NCBI GenBank assembly: GCA_965205275.1
Contig: OZ242168.1
Span: forward strand, 1,116,001 to 1,180,000
Source: WTFY01 sp965205275
Lineage (GTDB): Bacteria > Pseudomonadota > Gammaproteobacteria > UBA4575
DNA: 64,000 nucleotides
Direction: 5' to 3'
Shown here one piece after another: positions 18,843-26,757 of this stretch. Every line of letters begins with the position of its first letter. Within the stretch, counting starts at the first letter, position 1. The notes under the pieces were generated by a model. That model saw only the letters and a program-made list of their open reading frames with translations, ran no database searches and was not told where the DNA came from. The position numbers were made by a program, and so were the translations under genes.

Positions 18843-19133
18843 GATTTTCAAATGATCATGGAGATATGCGGACAGTCTCCCACCGTCAGCAATAAAAGGG
18901 TTGCACGGGTTTTTGACACCAAGAACCCATTCAGTGCGTCATAGGCCTATTGGAAGCGAATTCCCTGTAATTTCAGAGCATGTTGAACAGGCACAGAATG
19001 TCCTCCCAGACTTTTTGGAGTACGAATAAGTGGATAGTCTAAGCTGTTCTGGGAAGATCGATTCGAGGAAATGCCGGCAGCATGAACACCAACTGAAATA
19101 TACCTCAAATAAGCCACCAACCCGTTACCGAAG
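18843..19133. other. Intergenic region between valS and the Tsx-like pseudogene
   Basis: About 290 bases hold no gene that I recognise. A minus-strand frame (18947-19192) ends here with a plausible-looking tail SLDYPLIRTPKSLGGHS, but it overlaps the end of the Tsx-like gene in another frame and matches nothing that I know. A short inverted repeat GGAGA / TCTCC lies just after valS at 18860-18880. The region joins valS to the accessory genes and may be a rearrangement junction. Confidence 0.35.
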
Positions 19134-19856
19134 TTAGAACTTCCAGACAAACAATGCCTGCACAGCATTTTCATCCGTATCTCGATCACCAAGCTTGTTC
19201 ATCCAGTACTGGTATTCAATTCCCAGGGAAACCCGATTGTTCGGATTCCAGCGAAATTGGGGTTGGGCAAGAATCCATGACTCGACTCTCTCCCCAAACT
19301 CGTTGTCCCGTTCGCCGATATATTCTATGTGACCTTCGATGCTGAAATCGGATTCACCAATCTTGAAAGGCCGCGCAAAATTGAAGTCCACCATGAACGA
19401 GTCGTCCTCTTTCGGCGCGCCGGAGGAGGACACGCCTTTGCTGTCGTCAACATAAGCAGTAATATCGAGATTTGCGAATGCAAAACCGCCAATATCCAGG
19501 GACAGCCGTATGCCCGGAAGGTACTTTTTCACATCGGCGTCGCGAGCCCAGTTGAAGCCCAGAATAAAACCGATGTCCGAAATAATTCCGGCACCGATTT
19601 TTTACCCGTGACTTTGCCGAGACTGAAATTCGAGTACCACTCGCCATACAAATCAAAATCCTGAAAGCCTGAACCCCGGGCATCGAGCACATCGATAAAG
19701 AAAAAGTTATCACCGTACTTCCATCCACTGGCATGTTGCAATGTATAGATAAGATGGTCCGAATCACCTCCGCCGGCGAAAGTCGGCACATCCAGGTTGC
19801 CCCAACAAGAATAACAGCAGTACCAGCCCATGGCAGAAACATTTGAAATTTTTCAT
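19134..19856 (-). pseudogene. Broken Tsx-like nucleoside-specific outer-membrane channel gene
   Basis: Three consecutive pieces on the minus strand together resemble a Tsx/OmpK-like outer-membrane beta-barrel. A signal peptide beginning MKNFKCFCHG and ending GQPGCAD starts at 19856. The barrel start with LQHASGWKYGDNFFF is in a second frame (around 19640-19790). The rest, from KKYLPGIRL to the C-terminal FVWKF with the terminal Phe expected for BAM-dependent insertion, returns to the first frame. Reading through the T-run at 19598-19603 (six T on the plus strand, A6 in the coding strand), one extra A would join GKK to IGAGIISDIGF and on into KKYLPGI. A further shift or small deletion separates the signal peptide from the barrel. 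The two shifts cancel, so frame is restored. It is either a true pseudogene or carries sequencing errors in homopolymers. Confidence 0.7.
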
Positions 19857-19931
19857 TTGAGGATCATAGCCCCCAAGATAAAAAAGGTATTTGGCCAGAG
19901 TCCAAGGCTCTACACATCCTGTCGCGCAGAC

Positions 19932-20249
19932 TCAAGTAATACTGTTCCCCGATCCACAGTTCCAGCACACATTAAACTGCCCTTCGATTCTTTCTCCGCA
20001 TTCTGTACAAACCCAATCCTGCAAACGGGTTTTTGTAGACTGAATAAACTCATGTACAATTTTTTTGGCAGCTTTCTCATCTTCTTTTTGTACAATCCAT
20101 AGTTCAGGCCACACCTCAGTAGGCGGCAGTTGTCCTGCACCACCGATAAGAAACTCATTTTTGATAATAGTCACCATACCTTTTTCCTCAAGGATATCCT
20201 TGAGGCGATAAATAAAGATGGGACTGGGTTCGCTGTATATGCGTTCCAT
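19932..20249 (-). CDS. DUF2007 protein with C-terminal zinc ribbon
   Basis: The 105-residue protein opens with a DUF2007 domain (about residues 1-70; YSEPSPIFIYRLKDILEE and LWIVQKEDEKAAKKIV). This small alpha/beta fold resembles PII-type domains and is described as a putative signal-transducing module. A four-cysteine zinc ribbon follows: CTEC at 81-84 and CWNC at 95-98. The cytoplasmic location is inferred from the absence of a signal or membrane segment. It stands alone between tsaB and the Tsx-like pseudogene. The molecular role is unknown. Confidence 0.75.
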   Translation of the reverse strand: MERIYSEPSPIFIYRLKDILEEKGMVTIIKNEFLIGGAGQLPPTEVWPELWIVQKEDEKAAKKIVHEFIQSTKTRLQDWVCTECGERIEGQFNVCWNCGSGNSIT

Positions 20250-20375
20250 ACATGCATTGTAGCAAAACCGGGTCCAGGGAGTTCAGACGTAGATGTCCCC
20301 AGAGGTCAAACCGCTTTACCCTGACCCGAAGTCCCCTGCCTGCCGGGGACCCTGCCTGGAAAATTGGTACTGTCT
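20250..20375. other. tsaB-DUF2007 gap with hairpin
   Basis: This gap lies downstream of tsaB on the minus strand. It contains a perfect inverted repeat GTCCCC / GGGGAC with an 8-base loop at 20331-20350, about 25 bp past the tsaB stop. It may be part of the transcript end of the tsaB operon, but no T-run follows. The rest should carry the DUF2007 gene promoter, which I cannot pinpoint. Confidence 0.35.
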
Positions 20376-21068
20376 TTAAAAGACGGTTTTTCGTTTTGGC
20401 TTTTTCGCCACATCATCCCGCACATAGACGGGGACGGCTTCTGTGGCAGAAACCGTTTCTCCGTGATCAAAATAATATTCAGCCAGTATCGCCACGTATT
20501 CTGCCTGTGGTGTTGCAGCGGCATCGAAGACAATATCCTTGCCACAGCGTTTCAGCAATACTTCTGCATATACCTTCCACCCTGAGCCACACCCCACACA
20601 ATGCTCTTCAATTTCCACGTCAATCAAACTAGGTTTGCTGACCTGTTCTTCACCAAGTACCTGCATGATTTTATTTTCGTCCAATTGATACAAGGCAAAA
20701 TATATTTCCTGCATACGTGCATCAATACAGGGTAAAACCTGTGACGCCTTTTGACTGGAATATGCAGCTTGTGCCAATGCCGCCAGAGACGATACCGGGA
20801 CTACGGGTAAATCCTGCGCCAAGGCAATCCCTTGGGTCACGCTGGCTGCCAGACGTACTCCGGTAAATGCACCCGGACCCCGTCCGAAGGCAATGCCATC
20901 CAGTTGAGCAAGACTGATCTGGGCCTGTGCCAAAATCCGCTCACACATCGGTAATACAATTTCATTGTGTCGATGTGGCGCTACTTCACTTTCACTGATG
21001 ACCTCACCATCAATAAACAATGCAACAGAACAACACTCCGTAGCTGTCTCAATAGCAAGGTACTTCAT
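20376..21068 (-). CDS. tsaB: tRNA threonylcarbamoyladenosine biosynthesis protein TsaB
   Basis: TsaB (YeaZ) is the non-catalytic partner of TsaD in making t6A37 on tRNAs that read ANN codons. The 230-residue protein has the ASKHA fold start YLAIETATECCSVAL and the GRGPGAFTGVRLAAS segment typical of the family. I chose the ATG at 21068 because the upstream part of the open frame lies within the helicase gene and is not TsaB-like. The start overlaps the end of the upstream helicase gene by 20 bases. Adjacency of tsaB to a yoaA-type helicase gene is conserved in enterobacteria, which supports both assignments. The C-terminal stretch is lysine rich (KKPKRKTVF). Confidence 0.92.
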   Translation of the reverse strand: MKYLAIETATECCSVALFIDGEVISESEVAPHRHNEIVLPMCERILAQAQISLAQLDGIAFGRGPGAFTGVRLAASVTQGIALAQDLPVVPVSSLAALAQAAYSSQKASQVLPCIDARMQEIYFALYQLDENKIMQVLGEEQVSKPSLIDVEIEEHCVGCGSGWKVYAEVLLKRCGKDIVFDAAATPQAEYVAILAEYYFDHGETVSATEAVPVYVRDDVAKKPKRKTVF

Positions 21069-22983
21069 GCCTGGATTCATGTTGTTGCAGAAAATGGATG
21101 ACCTCATCAAGACTGGAGGTACGAGGCATATTTGGCAGACTGTCAATAAACGATTTCCCGTATGGCCTGGTAGTCAGCCTTGGGTCACAAATCGTTACCA
21201 CACCATAATCATTTTCATCACGAATCAGTCTTCCTACACCCTGTTTCAGTGCGAGCACTGCCTGTGGCAGTTGATAGAGCATAAACGGATTTATACCAAG
21301 CTGGCGCAGTGCCTGCAGACGACCGGCGAGTACCGGGTCATCGGGTGCTGCAAAAGGCAGCTTGTCAATGACAACACAGCTCAACGCACTTCCCCGAATA
21401 TCGACCCCTTCCCAAAAACTGCTGGTGCCCAACAGTACGGCATGTTCTGTTTTAACAAACCGGCCCAGTAATTCCCGGCGAGGTGCTTCACCCTGTACCA
21501 GCAAATTGAAATCATTCCTCTTCTGTAAAAATCCAGCCGCGCTACGCAACGCCCGATGACTGCTGAATAATAAAAACGCACGCCCCTGATTGACTTCCAG
21601 TACAGGTAATACAGCATCTACCACAAGCCGGGTATAATTGTCATGGCCCGGGTCGGCATTGATAGCAGGCAAAAACAGGCGTGTATTCGTTTCATAATCA
21701 TACGGGCTGTCCAGCATGATCGTTTCAGCGTCAACAAACCCCAGTTGTTGCTGAAAATGATCAAACCTTGCGTTCATGGTCAATGTTGCAGAAGTAAAAA
21801 TCCAGCTGCATTGATAGCCCTGTATCAGAGTCTGAAACAAATCTGCTACCACCAATGGTGTGCTGTGTAACTTAAAACCTTTTTCAAAGCTTTCCACCCA
21901 ACTCACCGTACCGTCTTCTTTTTCCGAAAAGTGCTGCAGATGTCGCCTGAGCCTTTCGCAACGCTCTGCGCAGCATGCCAGTGCCTTGCCACGATCACTC
22001 AAGCCTGCCAGTTCCTCAGACAACACATCAATGGACGTGGATAGCTGGGCAAACCGGTCCTCAACGGCCGCCAGCCTAGCTGCTTCATGCCACAACATGC
22101 GCCCGGTGCTGTTCACCAGTGCCAATTGAAAATCTGCAATCGTTTTCTGAATGGAACTTATGAGGTCTCGCACGCTATCTGATTCAGGAGCCTCTTCAAG
22201 TTGCGCGGCAATGATGTCATCGCCCAGACCTTTCAACTGGCGACTGCTGGTCGTAGTGGCCAGAAAAGTACTGGCAAGCTCGGGCAATTGATGAGCTTCA
22301 TCAAGAATGAATGCATCCACCTCCGGTAACAGATCACCAAATCCTTCCTGCTTCAGAGCTAAATCAGAAAAGAACAGATGGTGATTGATTATCACGACAT
22401 CCGCTTTCTGGGCTCTTCGCCTGGCCTTGACGACATGACATTTCTGATAACTCGGACATTCGGATCCAAGACAGTTTTCTACGGTTGAGGTAACACCAGG
22501 CCACACCGGATCGTCTTCACCAATTGAATTGATCTCAGCAATTTCTCCTGTTTTGGTAACCCGGGACCAGTCCTGGATAATCTGGATTTTTTTTGCATTC
22601 TGACGGATATTGGCCTGGATGCGCGGTGCGTGATGCTCCAGACGATGCACACAAAGATAGTTGGCCCGGCCTTTGAGTAATGCTGTAGATACAGGTGTCT
22701 TTACTATATCCAGAATGGCAGGTAGATCCTTGAAATACAGTTGGTCCTGCAAATGCCGGGTGCCAGTGGAAATGACCACTTTCTGCCTGGACAATAATGC
22801 GGGAACCAAGTACGCAAAGGTTTTACCAACCCCTGTACTGGCTTCAATGATGAGTTGGCTGTGATCCTCAAGTGCTGCTTCCACCACCGCACTCATATGC
22901 TGCTGCTGAGGCCGGTAACGAAAGTTGTCTAGATGTTCCGACAACAGCCCGTCCGGGCTGAAAATTTTTTCACTCCGCGACAT
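21049..22983 (-). CDS. yoaA: ATP-dependent DNA helicase, YoaA/DinG family
   Basis: This is an XPD-like superfamily 2 helicase of the YoaA group; in E. coli YoaA works with the chi subunit of polymerase III in tolerance of replication blocks. The protein has 644 residues. Motif I is ASTGVGKTFAY (about 49-58) and motif II is ILDEAH (about 220). Four cysteines for an iron-sulfur cluster are visible: Cys in NYLCVHR, two in CLGSEC and one in YQKCHV. The C-terminal helicase motifs SSFWEGVDI and GVGRLIRDENDYG are intact. tsaB overlaps its end. DinG proper is longer in E. coli; the tsaB context favours YoaA. Notably, holC, encoding YoaA's partner chi in E. coli, is missing from its usual site beside valS in this window. 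Confidence 0.88.
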   Translation of the reverse strand: MSRSEKIFSPDGLLSEHLDNFRYRPQQQHMSAVVEAALEDHSQLIIEASTGVGKTFAYLVPALLSRQKVVISTGTRHLQDQLYFKDLPAILDIVKTPVSTALLKGRANYLCVHRLEHHAPRIQANIRQNAKKIQIIQDWSRVTKTGEIAEINSIGEDDPVWPGVTSTVENCLGSECPSYQKCHVVKARRRAQKADVVIINHHLFFSDLALKQEGFGDLLPEVDAFILDEAHQLPELASTFLATTTSSRQLKGLGDDIIAAQLEEAPESDSVRDLISSIQKTIADFQLALVNSTGRMLWHEAARLAAVEDRFAQLSTSIDVLSEELAGLSDRGKALACCAERCERLRRHLQHFSEKEDGTVSWVESFEKGFKLHSTPLVVADLFQTLIQGYQCSWIFTSATLTMNARFDHFQQQLGFVDAETIMLDSPYDYETNTRLFLPAINADPGHDNYTRLVVDAVLPVLEVNQGRAFLLFSSHRALRSAAGFLQKRNDFNLLVQGEAPRRELLGRFVKTEHAVLLGTSSFWEGVDIRGSALSCVVIDKLPFAAPDDPVLAGRLQALRQLGINPFMLYQLPQAVLALKQGVGRLIRDENDYGVVTICDPRLTTRPYGKSFIDSLPNMPRTSSLDEVIHFLQQHESRHEVPCY

Positions 22984-22994
22984 CCTGTCAGTTT

Positions 22995-23486
22995 TTATGA
23001 GCCAGAAGGCGAGTGCTGCAATAACAGGACAGCCGCGTACGCGGCCACACCTTCACCCCTGCCAATAAAACCCATGCCTTCATTGGTAGTCGCTTTAATA
23101 TTGACTTGACCGGCAGATATTTTCAAAAGCCTGCTTATATTGGTTTTCATGGTATGAATATACCCGGCCAGTTTAGGTTGCTCCAGAACAACTGTACAGT
23201 CTATATTTCCAACCACGTATACGTTTTCAATTTTACGCATCACATTTTGCAGCAAAAGCGTGCTCTCAATATCCTTGTATTCGCTTTCCCTGTCCGGGAA
23301 ATGCTGGCCAATATCACCTAGACCTGCCGCTCCCAGCAGAGCATCACAAATCGCATGCAACAATACATCTCCATCTGAATGTGCATCGATGCCCTGGCTG
23401 AACAGGATTTTTTCACCGCCCAGTACAATATGATCGCCTTCACAGAAGCGGTGCACATCATAGCCAAAACCGGTTCTTACAGTCAT
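22995..23486 (-). CDS. ispF: 2-C-methyl-D-erythritol 2,4-cyclodiphosphate synthase
   Basis: IspF makes the cyclic diphosphate intermediate MEcPP in the non-mevalonate isoprenoid pathway. The 163-residue protein starts with GFGYDVHRF, carrying the zinc ligands Asp and His, and has the AHSDGDVLLHA segment with the third ligand His region and the GDIGQHFPD loop. The C-terminal TTNEGMGFIGRGEG is typical. ispD lies upstream with an 83-bp gap; the ispD-ispF pair is standard in gammaproteobacteria, and dxr of the same pathway is found elsewhere in this window. Confidence 0.96.
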   Translation of the reverse strand: MTVRTGFGYDVHRFCEGDHIVLGGEKILFSQGIDAHSDGDVLLHAICDALLGAAGLGDIGQHFPDRESEYKDIESTLLLQNVMRKIENVYVVGNIDCTVVLEQPKLAGYIHTMKTNISRLLKISAGQVNIKATTNEGMGFIGRGEGVAAYAAVLLLQHSPSGS

Positions 23487-23569
23487 GGTACTTGCAAATC
23501 CAGACCCTTGATTACATTGGGTCTTGCATGAGGGGAAAGTCCAATTTTTTCAATCCATTACGTGCACAT

Positions 23570-24343
23570 TCAAGTCTGGGGAGATTTGCAGATGGACTGC
23601 AGTATTAACTCAGCCAGCTGAATATCTTCTGGCCGGGTTATTTTAATATTGTCACTTCGACCCTCAATTATTTTTATACGAAGTCCAATTGCTTCAACTG
23701 CCGATGCGTCATCGGTAACCTCCTGACTGTTTTCATAACAGACCTGCAAGGCCTTGTACAGCACCCCGATGCGAAACATCTGCGGAGTCAACGCCTTCCA
23801 CAAATGGGTCCGGTCTAGGGTCTGATCCACTTCCCAGCCGTCATCGGATGTCCGGGTCTGCTTGATCGTATCACAAACGGGAGTAGCCAGGATTGCACCG
23901 ACTTCATCGGTAAGCCCCTTGCAAATAAGTCGATCCAGGTCTGCATAACTCAGGCATGGGCGCGCAGCGTCGTGGACCAGTACAAAATCGTTTGCACCAG
24001 CCATGCCCCGTATCCTGTCCAATGCATTACTGACAGACTGGGCTCGGCAGTGACCTCCTACCACGGTATGGATTGACCTGTCAGAAGAGATTTTTAGCCC
24101 GGGCCATTCGCGGTCATGCGCGGATAACGCCACAACCACACCTGCAACCTGCGGATGATGCAAAAAACAGGACAGACTTTCCTCCAGAACGGTCGAATTT
24201 TTCAAGGGGAGGTATTGCTTGGGGGTATCCATCCCCATGCGAAGACTTGACCCTGCAGCACAAACAATGGCCCAGCAGTGCTGATGATCATTCTCTGGCG
24301 ATGTCTTCAGGCTGACTCTCCAGGATCTGGATAAAGATTTCAT
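23570..24343 (-). CDS. ispD: 2-C-methyl-D-erythritol 4-phosphate cytidylyltransferase
   Basis: IspD joins MEP to CTP to give CDP-ME, the third step of the isoprenoid pathway. The nucleotide-binding loop is seen as CAAGSSLRMG followed by TPKQYLPL, and the later motifs VLVHDAARPC and EVTDDASAVE are intact. The start is uncertain. ispD follows ftsB, and no ATG lies in frame right after the ftsB stop; the ATG at 24343 gives a 257-residue protein with about 17 extra N-terminal residues and overlaps ftsB by 56 bp. A non-ATG start nearer the conserved core is possible. ispF is next downstream. Confidence 0.92.
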   Translation of the reverse strand: MKSLSRSWRVSLKTSPENDHQHCWAIVCAAGSSLRMGMDTPKQYLPLKNSTVLEESLSCFLHHPQVAGVVVALSAHDREWPGLKISSDRSIHTVVGGHCRAQSVSNALDRIRGMAGANDFVLVHDAARPCLSYADLDRLICKGLTDEVGAILATPVCDTIKQTRTSDDGWEVDQTLDRTHLWKALTPQMFRIGVLYKALQVCYENSQEVTDDASAVEAIGLRIKIIEGRSDNIKITRPEDIQLAELILQSICKSPQT

Positions 24344-24584
24344 CTTTCTTGACCATGCCCAGTTCATTTCTTGCGCGCTCTTCAACCGATTCAAGCCCGG
24401 TTTTAAGCTCTGCAACTTTTGCCCCAAGTACATTATTGCGCTGGCTGGCCTGATCGTTTTTCAGTTCTTGTGCGGCAGTTGACCGGCGCAACTCCAGTCC
24501 CTCACGAATACTCCCTTCGCCGAACCAGAGTTTATACTGCATTAACAGCAATAAAATGGCCATCACTACTATGATCGTTTTCAA
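24288..24584 (-). CDS. ftsB: Cell division protein FtsB
   Basis: FtsB is a bitopic inner-membrane protein that forms the FtsQLB complex, which switches on septal wall synthesis. The 98-residue product has a short N-terminus, a hydrophobic helix (about residues 3-18) followed by YKLWFGEGS, the usual end of the FtsB helix, then a coiled coil ending in EERARNELGM, which is the family hallmark. I chose the TTG at 24584 because it puts the helix at the very N-terminus and starts just after the eno stop; ATG or GTG codons a few residues later are alternatives. The eno-ftsB-ispD-ispF order is conserved in gammaproteobacteria. Confidence 0.92.
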   Translation of the reverse strand: MKTIIVVMAILLLLMQYKLWFGEGSIREGLELRRSTAAQELKNDQASQRNNVLGAKVAELKTGLESVEERARNELGMVKKDEIFIQILESQPEDIARE

Positions 24585-24588
24585 TGAA

Positions 24589-25875
24589 TTAAGCCAACTT
24601 GAAGTTATAGGCCTCAACACCTGGATAATGACACTCTGACCCCAGCTCTTCCTCAATGCGTATCAGCTGATTATATTTGGCAGTACGGTCCGACCTGGAC
24701 AATGACCCTGTCTTGATTTGACCGGCATGGGTGGCCACAGCCAAGTCTGCAATCGTAACGTCTTCGGTTTCGCCAGAGCGATGTGATATGACGGTTGTGT
24801 AGTTTGCATCATGTGCCATGCTAATGGCGGCCAGCGTTTCACTCAAGGTGCCAATCTGATTGACCTTGATCAGGATTGAATTGGCAACCCCTGATTCAAT
24901 ACCCTTTCTCAGTATTTCCGTATGGGTAACAAACAAATCGTCACCCACCAGTTGGACTCTGTCGCCAACTTTTTCAGTCAGGAACTTCCAGCCATCCCAG
25001 TCATTCTCCGCCACACCATCCTCAATGGTGATAATCGGATACTGGTCGACCCAGTCCACCAGGTATTCTACAAACTGTCCTGAATCAAATGACTTCCCCT
25101 CAGAGTGCAATTCATACTTGCCATTTTTATAAAACTCCGTACTGGCAACGTCCAGCCCAAGATACACATCTGCTCCTGCTTCGAAGCCAGCCTGCCCAAT
25201 GGCTTTCAGAATAATTTCCACAGCCTCCTGGTTGGACCTGAGATCAGGGGCGAACCCTCCTTCATCCCCTACCGTGGTGCTGAGTCCCTGTTGGTGCAAT
25301 GTGCTTTTAAGTGCATGAAAAATTTCCGCGCCAATACGTATGGCCTCACTCATTGATGCAGCACCTGTAGGCACTATCATGAATTCCTGCATATCCACAC
25401 TATTATCTGCGTGCTCACCACCGTTGATGATATTCATCATGGGTACCGGCATTCTGAAGACTCCGCCATGATGCAGATAGCGGTACAGCGGAACCTGCTT
25501 TTCCAGCGAAGCCGCCCTAGCCACGGCCAGTGACACAGATAACAATGCGTTGGCCCCCAAGCGTCCCTTGTTGGACGTGCCATCCAGTTCAATCATGCAC
25601 TGATCAATAGCTTCCTGCGAAAAACAGGACATGCCTGTCAACACCTGCTGAATCTCGGAATTGACATTTCCGACTGCCTCTTGAACCCCTTTGCCGGCAT
25701 AGCGGTGCGGATTCCTGTCTCTTAATTCAACTGCCTCCAATGTACCCGTCGATGCACCTGAAGGCACGGCAGCGCGGCCAACCACTCCCGAAACCAGCAA
25801 AACGTCGGCCTCTACGGTCGGGTTGCCCCGGGAGTCAATGATTTCACGCGCATGGATGGACTTAATCTCGGACAT
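24589..25875 (-). CDS. eno: Enolase
   Basis: Enolase interconverts 2-phosphoglycerate and phosphoenolpyruvate in glycolysis and, in many proteobacteria, is part of the RNA degradosome. The 428-residue protein has the N-terminal capping motif SRGNPTVEADV, the GGEHADNSVD loop, the Glu in VGDEGGFAPD, the metal ligand region TIEDGVAENDWDGW and the catalytic Lys in ILIKVNQIGT, with SHRSGETEDVTIAD near the end. kdsA lies 46 bp upstream and ftsB directly downstream. Confidence 0.98.
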   Translation of the reverse strand: MSEIKSIHAREIIDSRGNPTVEADVLLVSGVVGRAAVPSGASTGTLEAVELRDRNPHRYAGKGVQEAVGNVNSEIQQVLTGMSCFSQEAIDQCMIELDGTSNKGRLGANALLSVSLAVARAASLEKQVPLYRYLHHGGVFRMPVPMMNIINGGEHADNSVDMQEFMIVPTGAASMSEAIRIGAEIFHALKSTLHQQGLSTTVGDEGGFAPDLRSNQEAVEIILKAIGQAGFEAGADVYLGLDVASTEFYKNGKYELHSEGKSFDSGQFVEYLVDWVDQYPIITIEDGVAENDWDGWKFLTEKVGDRVQLVGDDLFVTHTEILRKGIESGVANSILIKVNQIGTLSETLAAISMAHDANYTTVISHRSGETEDVTIADLAVATHAGQIKTGSLSRSDRTAKYNQLIRIEEELGSECHYPGVEAYNFKLA

Positions 25876-25921
25876 TGGAAAAATTTCCCTTGTTTATTTC
25901 CTTTAATTCCTGTCAGGGTAT

Positions 25922-26746
25922 TTATTCAATAAAGCCGCGTTGCTTTACCGTTTGATCAATTGCCTGAAGCCCGCACAAAAGCGCTTTCATTTCCCCCAGG
26001 GGCCACGAATTTGGCCCATCACTTTTTGCTGCGTCAGGATCGGGGTGGGTTTCCATAAATACACCTGAAATCCCGCATGCCATGGCTGCACGTGCCAGCA
26101 GCGGAACAAACTCACGCTGGCCCTCTGACCGGCCAGCACCAGCACCTGGCAATTGTACTGAATGTGTTGCATCAAATACCACCGGGCAACCGGTTTCGCG
26201 CAGGATCGCTAGAGAACGCATATCAGATACCAGATTGTTATAACCAAACGACACACCGCGTTCACATACCAGAATATCCTGATTACCCTGTGCTTTAGCC
26301 TTTTCAACTACATACTGCATTTCCGCGGGAGACAAAAACTGGCCTTTTTTGATGTTCACTGGACGCCCACATGCTGCAACACGCTGAATGAAATTCGTTT
26401 GACGACATAAAAAAGCGGGGGTTTGCAAAACATCCACAACATCCGAGACTTCCTGCAAAGGAGTATCTTCATGTACATCCGTCAACACGGATATGCCCAG
26501 CTCTTCTTTTACCTGTGCGAGGATTTGCAGGCCCTTTTCCAGCCCCAGGCCCCGAAAACTGTCTGCAGAAGATCGGTTGGCCTTGTCAAAAGAGGACTTA
26601 TAGATAAACGGGATGTTCAACTCAGCAGTAATCTCCTTTAGTTTCCCTGCTGTATCCCGTGCCAGTTCCAGACTTTCAACCACACATGGTCCTGCAATCA
26701 GAAAAAAAGGCTGATCCAGCCCTACTTCGACGCCACAAAGCTTCAT
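25922..26746 (-). CDS. kdsA: 2-dehydro-3-deoxyphosphooctonate aldolase (Kdo-8-phosphate synthase)
   Basis: KdsA condenses phosphoenolpyruvate with arabinose 5-phosphate to make Kdo-8-phosphate, the precursor of the inner-core sugar of LPS. The 274-residue protein shows FLIAGPCVVES at the N-terminus, YKSSFDKANRSS, TDVHED and FDATHSVQLPG, all conserved. The ATG at 26746 was chosen; the longer open frame runs back into the end of pyrG and is not conserved. It lies 11 bp from pyrG in the same operon, the classical pyrG-kdsA-eno order. Confidence 0.97.
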   Translation of the reverse strand: MKLCGVEVGLDQPFFLIAGPCVVESLELARDTAGKLKEITAELNIPFIYKSSFDKANRSSADSFRGLGLEKGLQILAQVKEELGISVLTDVHEDTPLQEVSDVVDVLQTPAFLCRQTNFIQRVAACGRPVNIKKGQFLSPAEMQYVVEKAKAQGNQDILVCERGVSFGYNNLVSDMRSLAILRETGCPVVFDATHSVQLPGAGAGRSEGQREFVPLLARAAMACGISGVFMETHPDPDAAKSDGPNSWPLGEMKALLCGLQAIDQTVKQRGFIE

Positions 26747-26757
26747 GGGCGTATAAT

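Noticed and set aside
18947..19192. 81-residue minus-strand frame downstream of the Tsx-like gene
   Set aside because: Half of it overlaps the better supported barrel sequence in another frame, and the rest matches no family that I recognise.
21069..21146. N-terminal extension of TsaB
   Set aside because: The residues lie in the helicase gene in another frame; the conserved start is at 21068.
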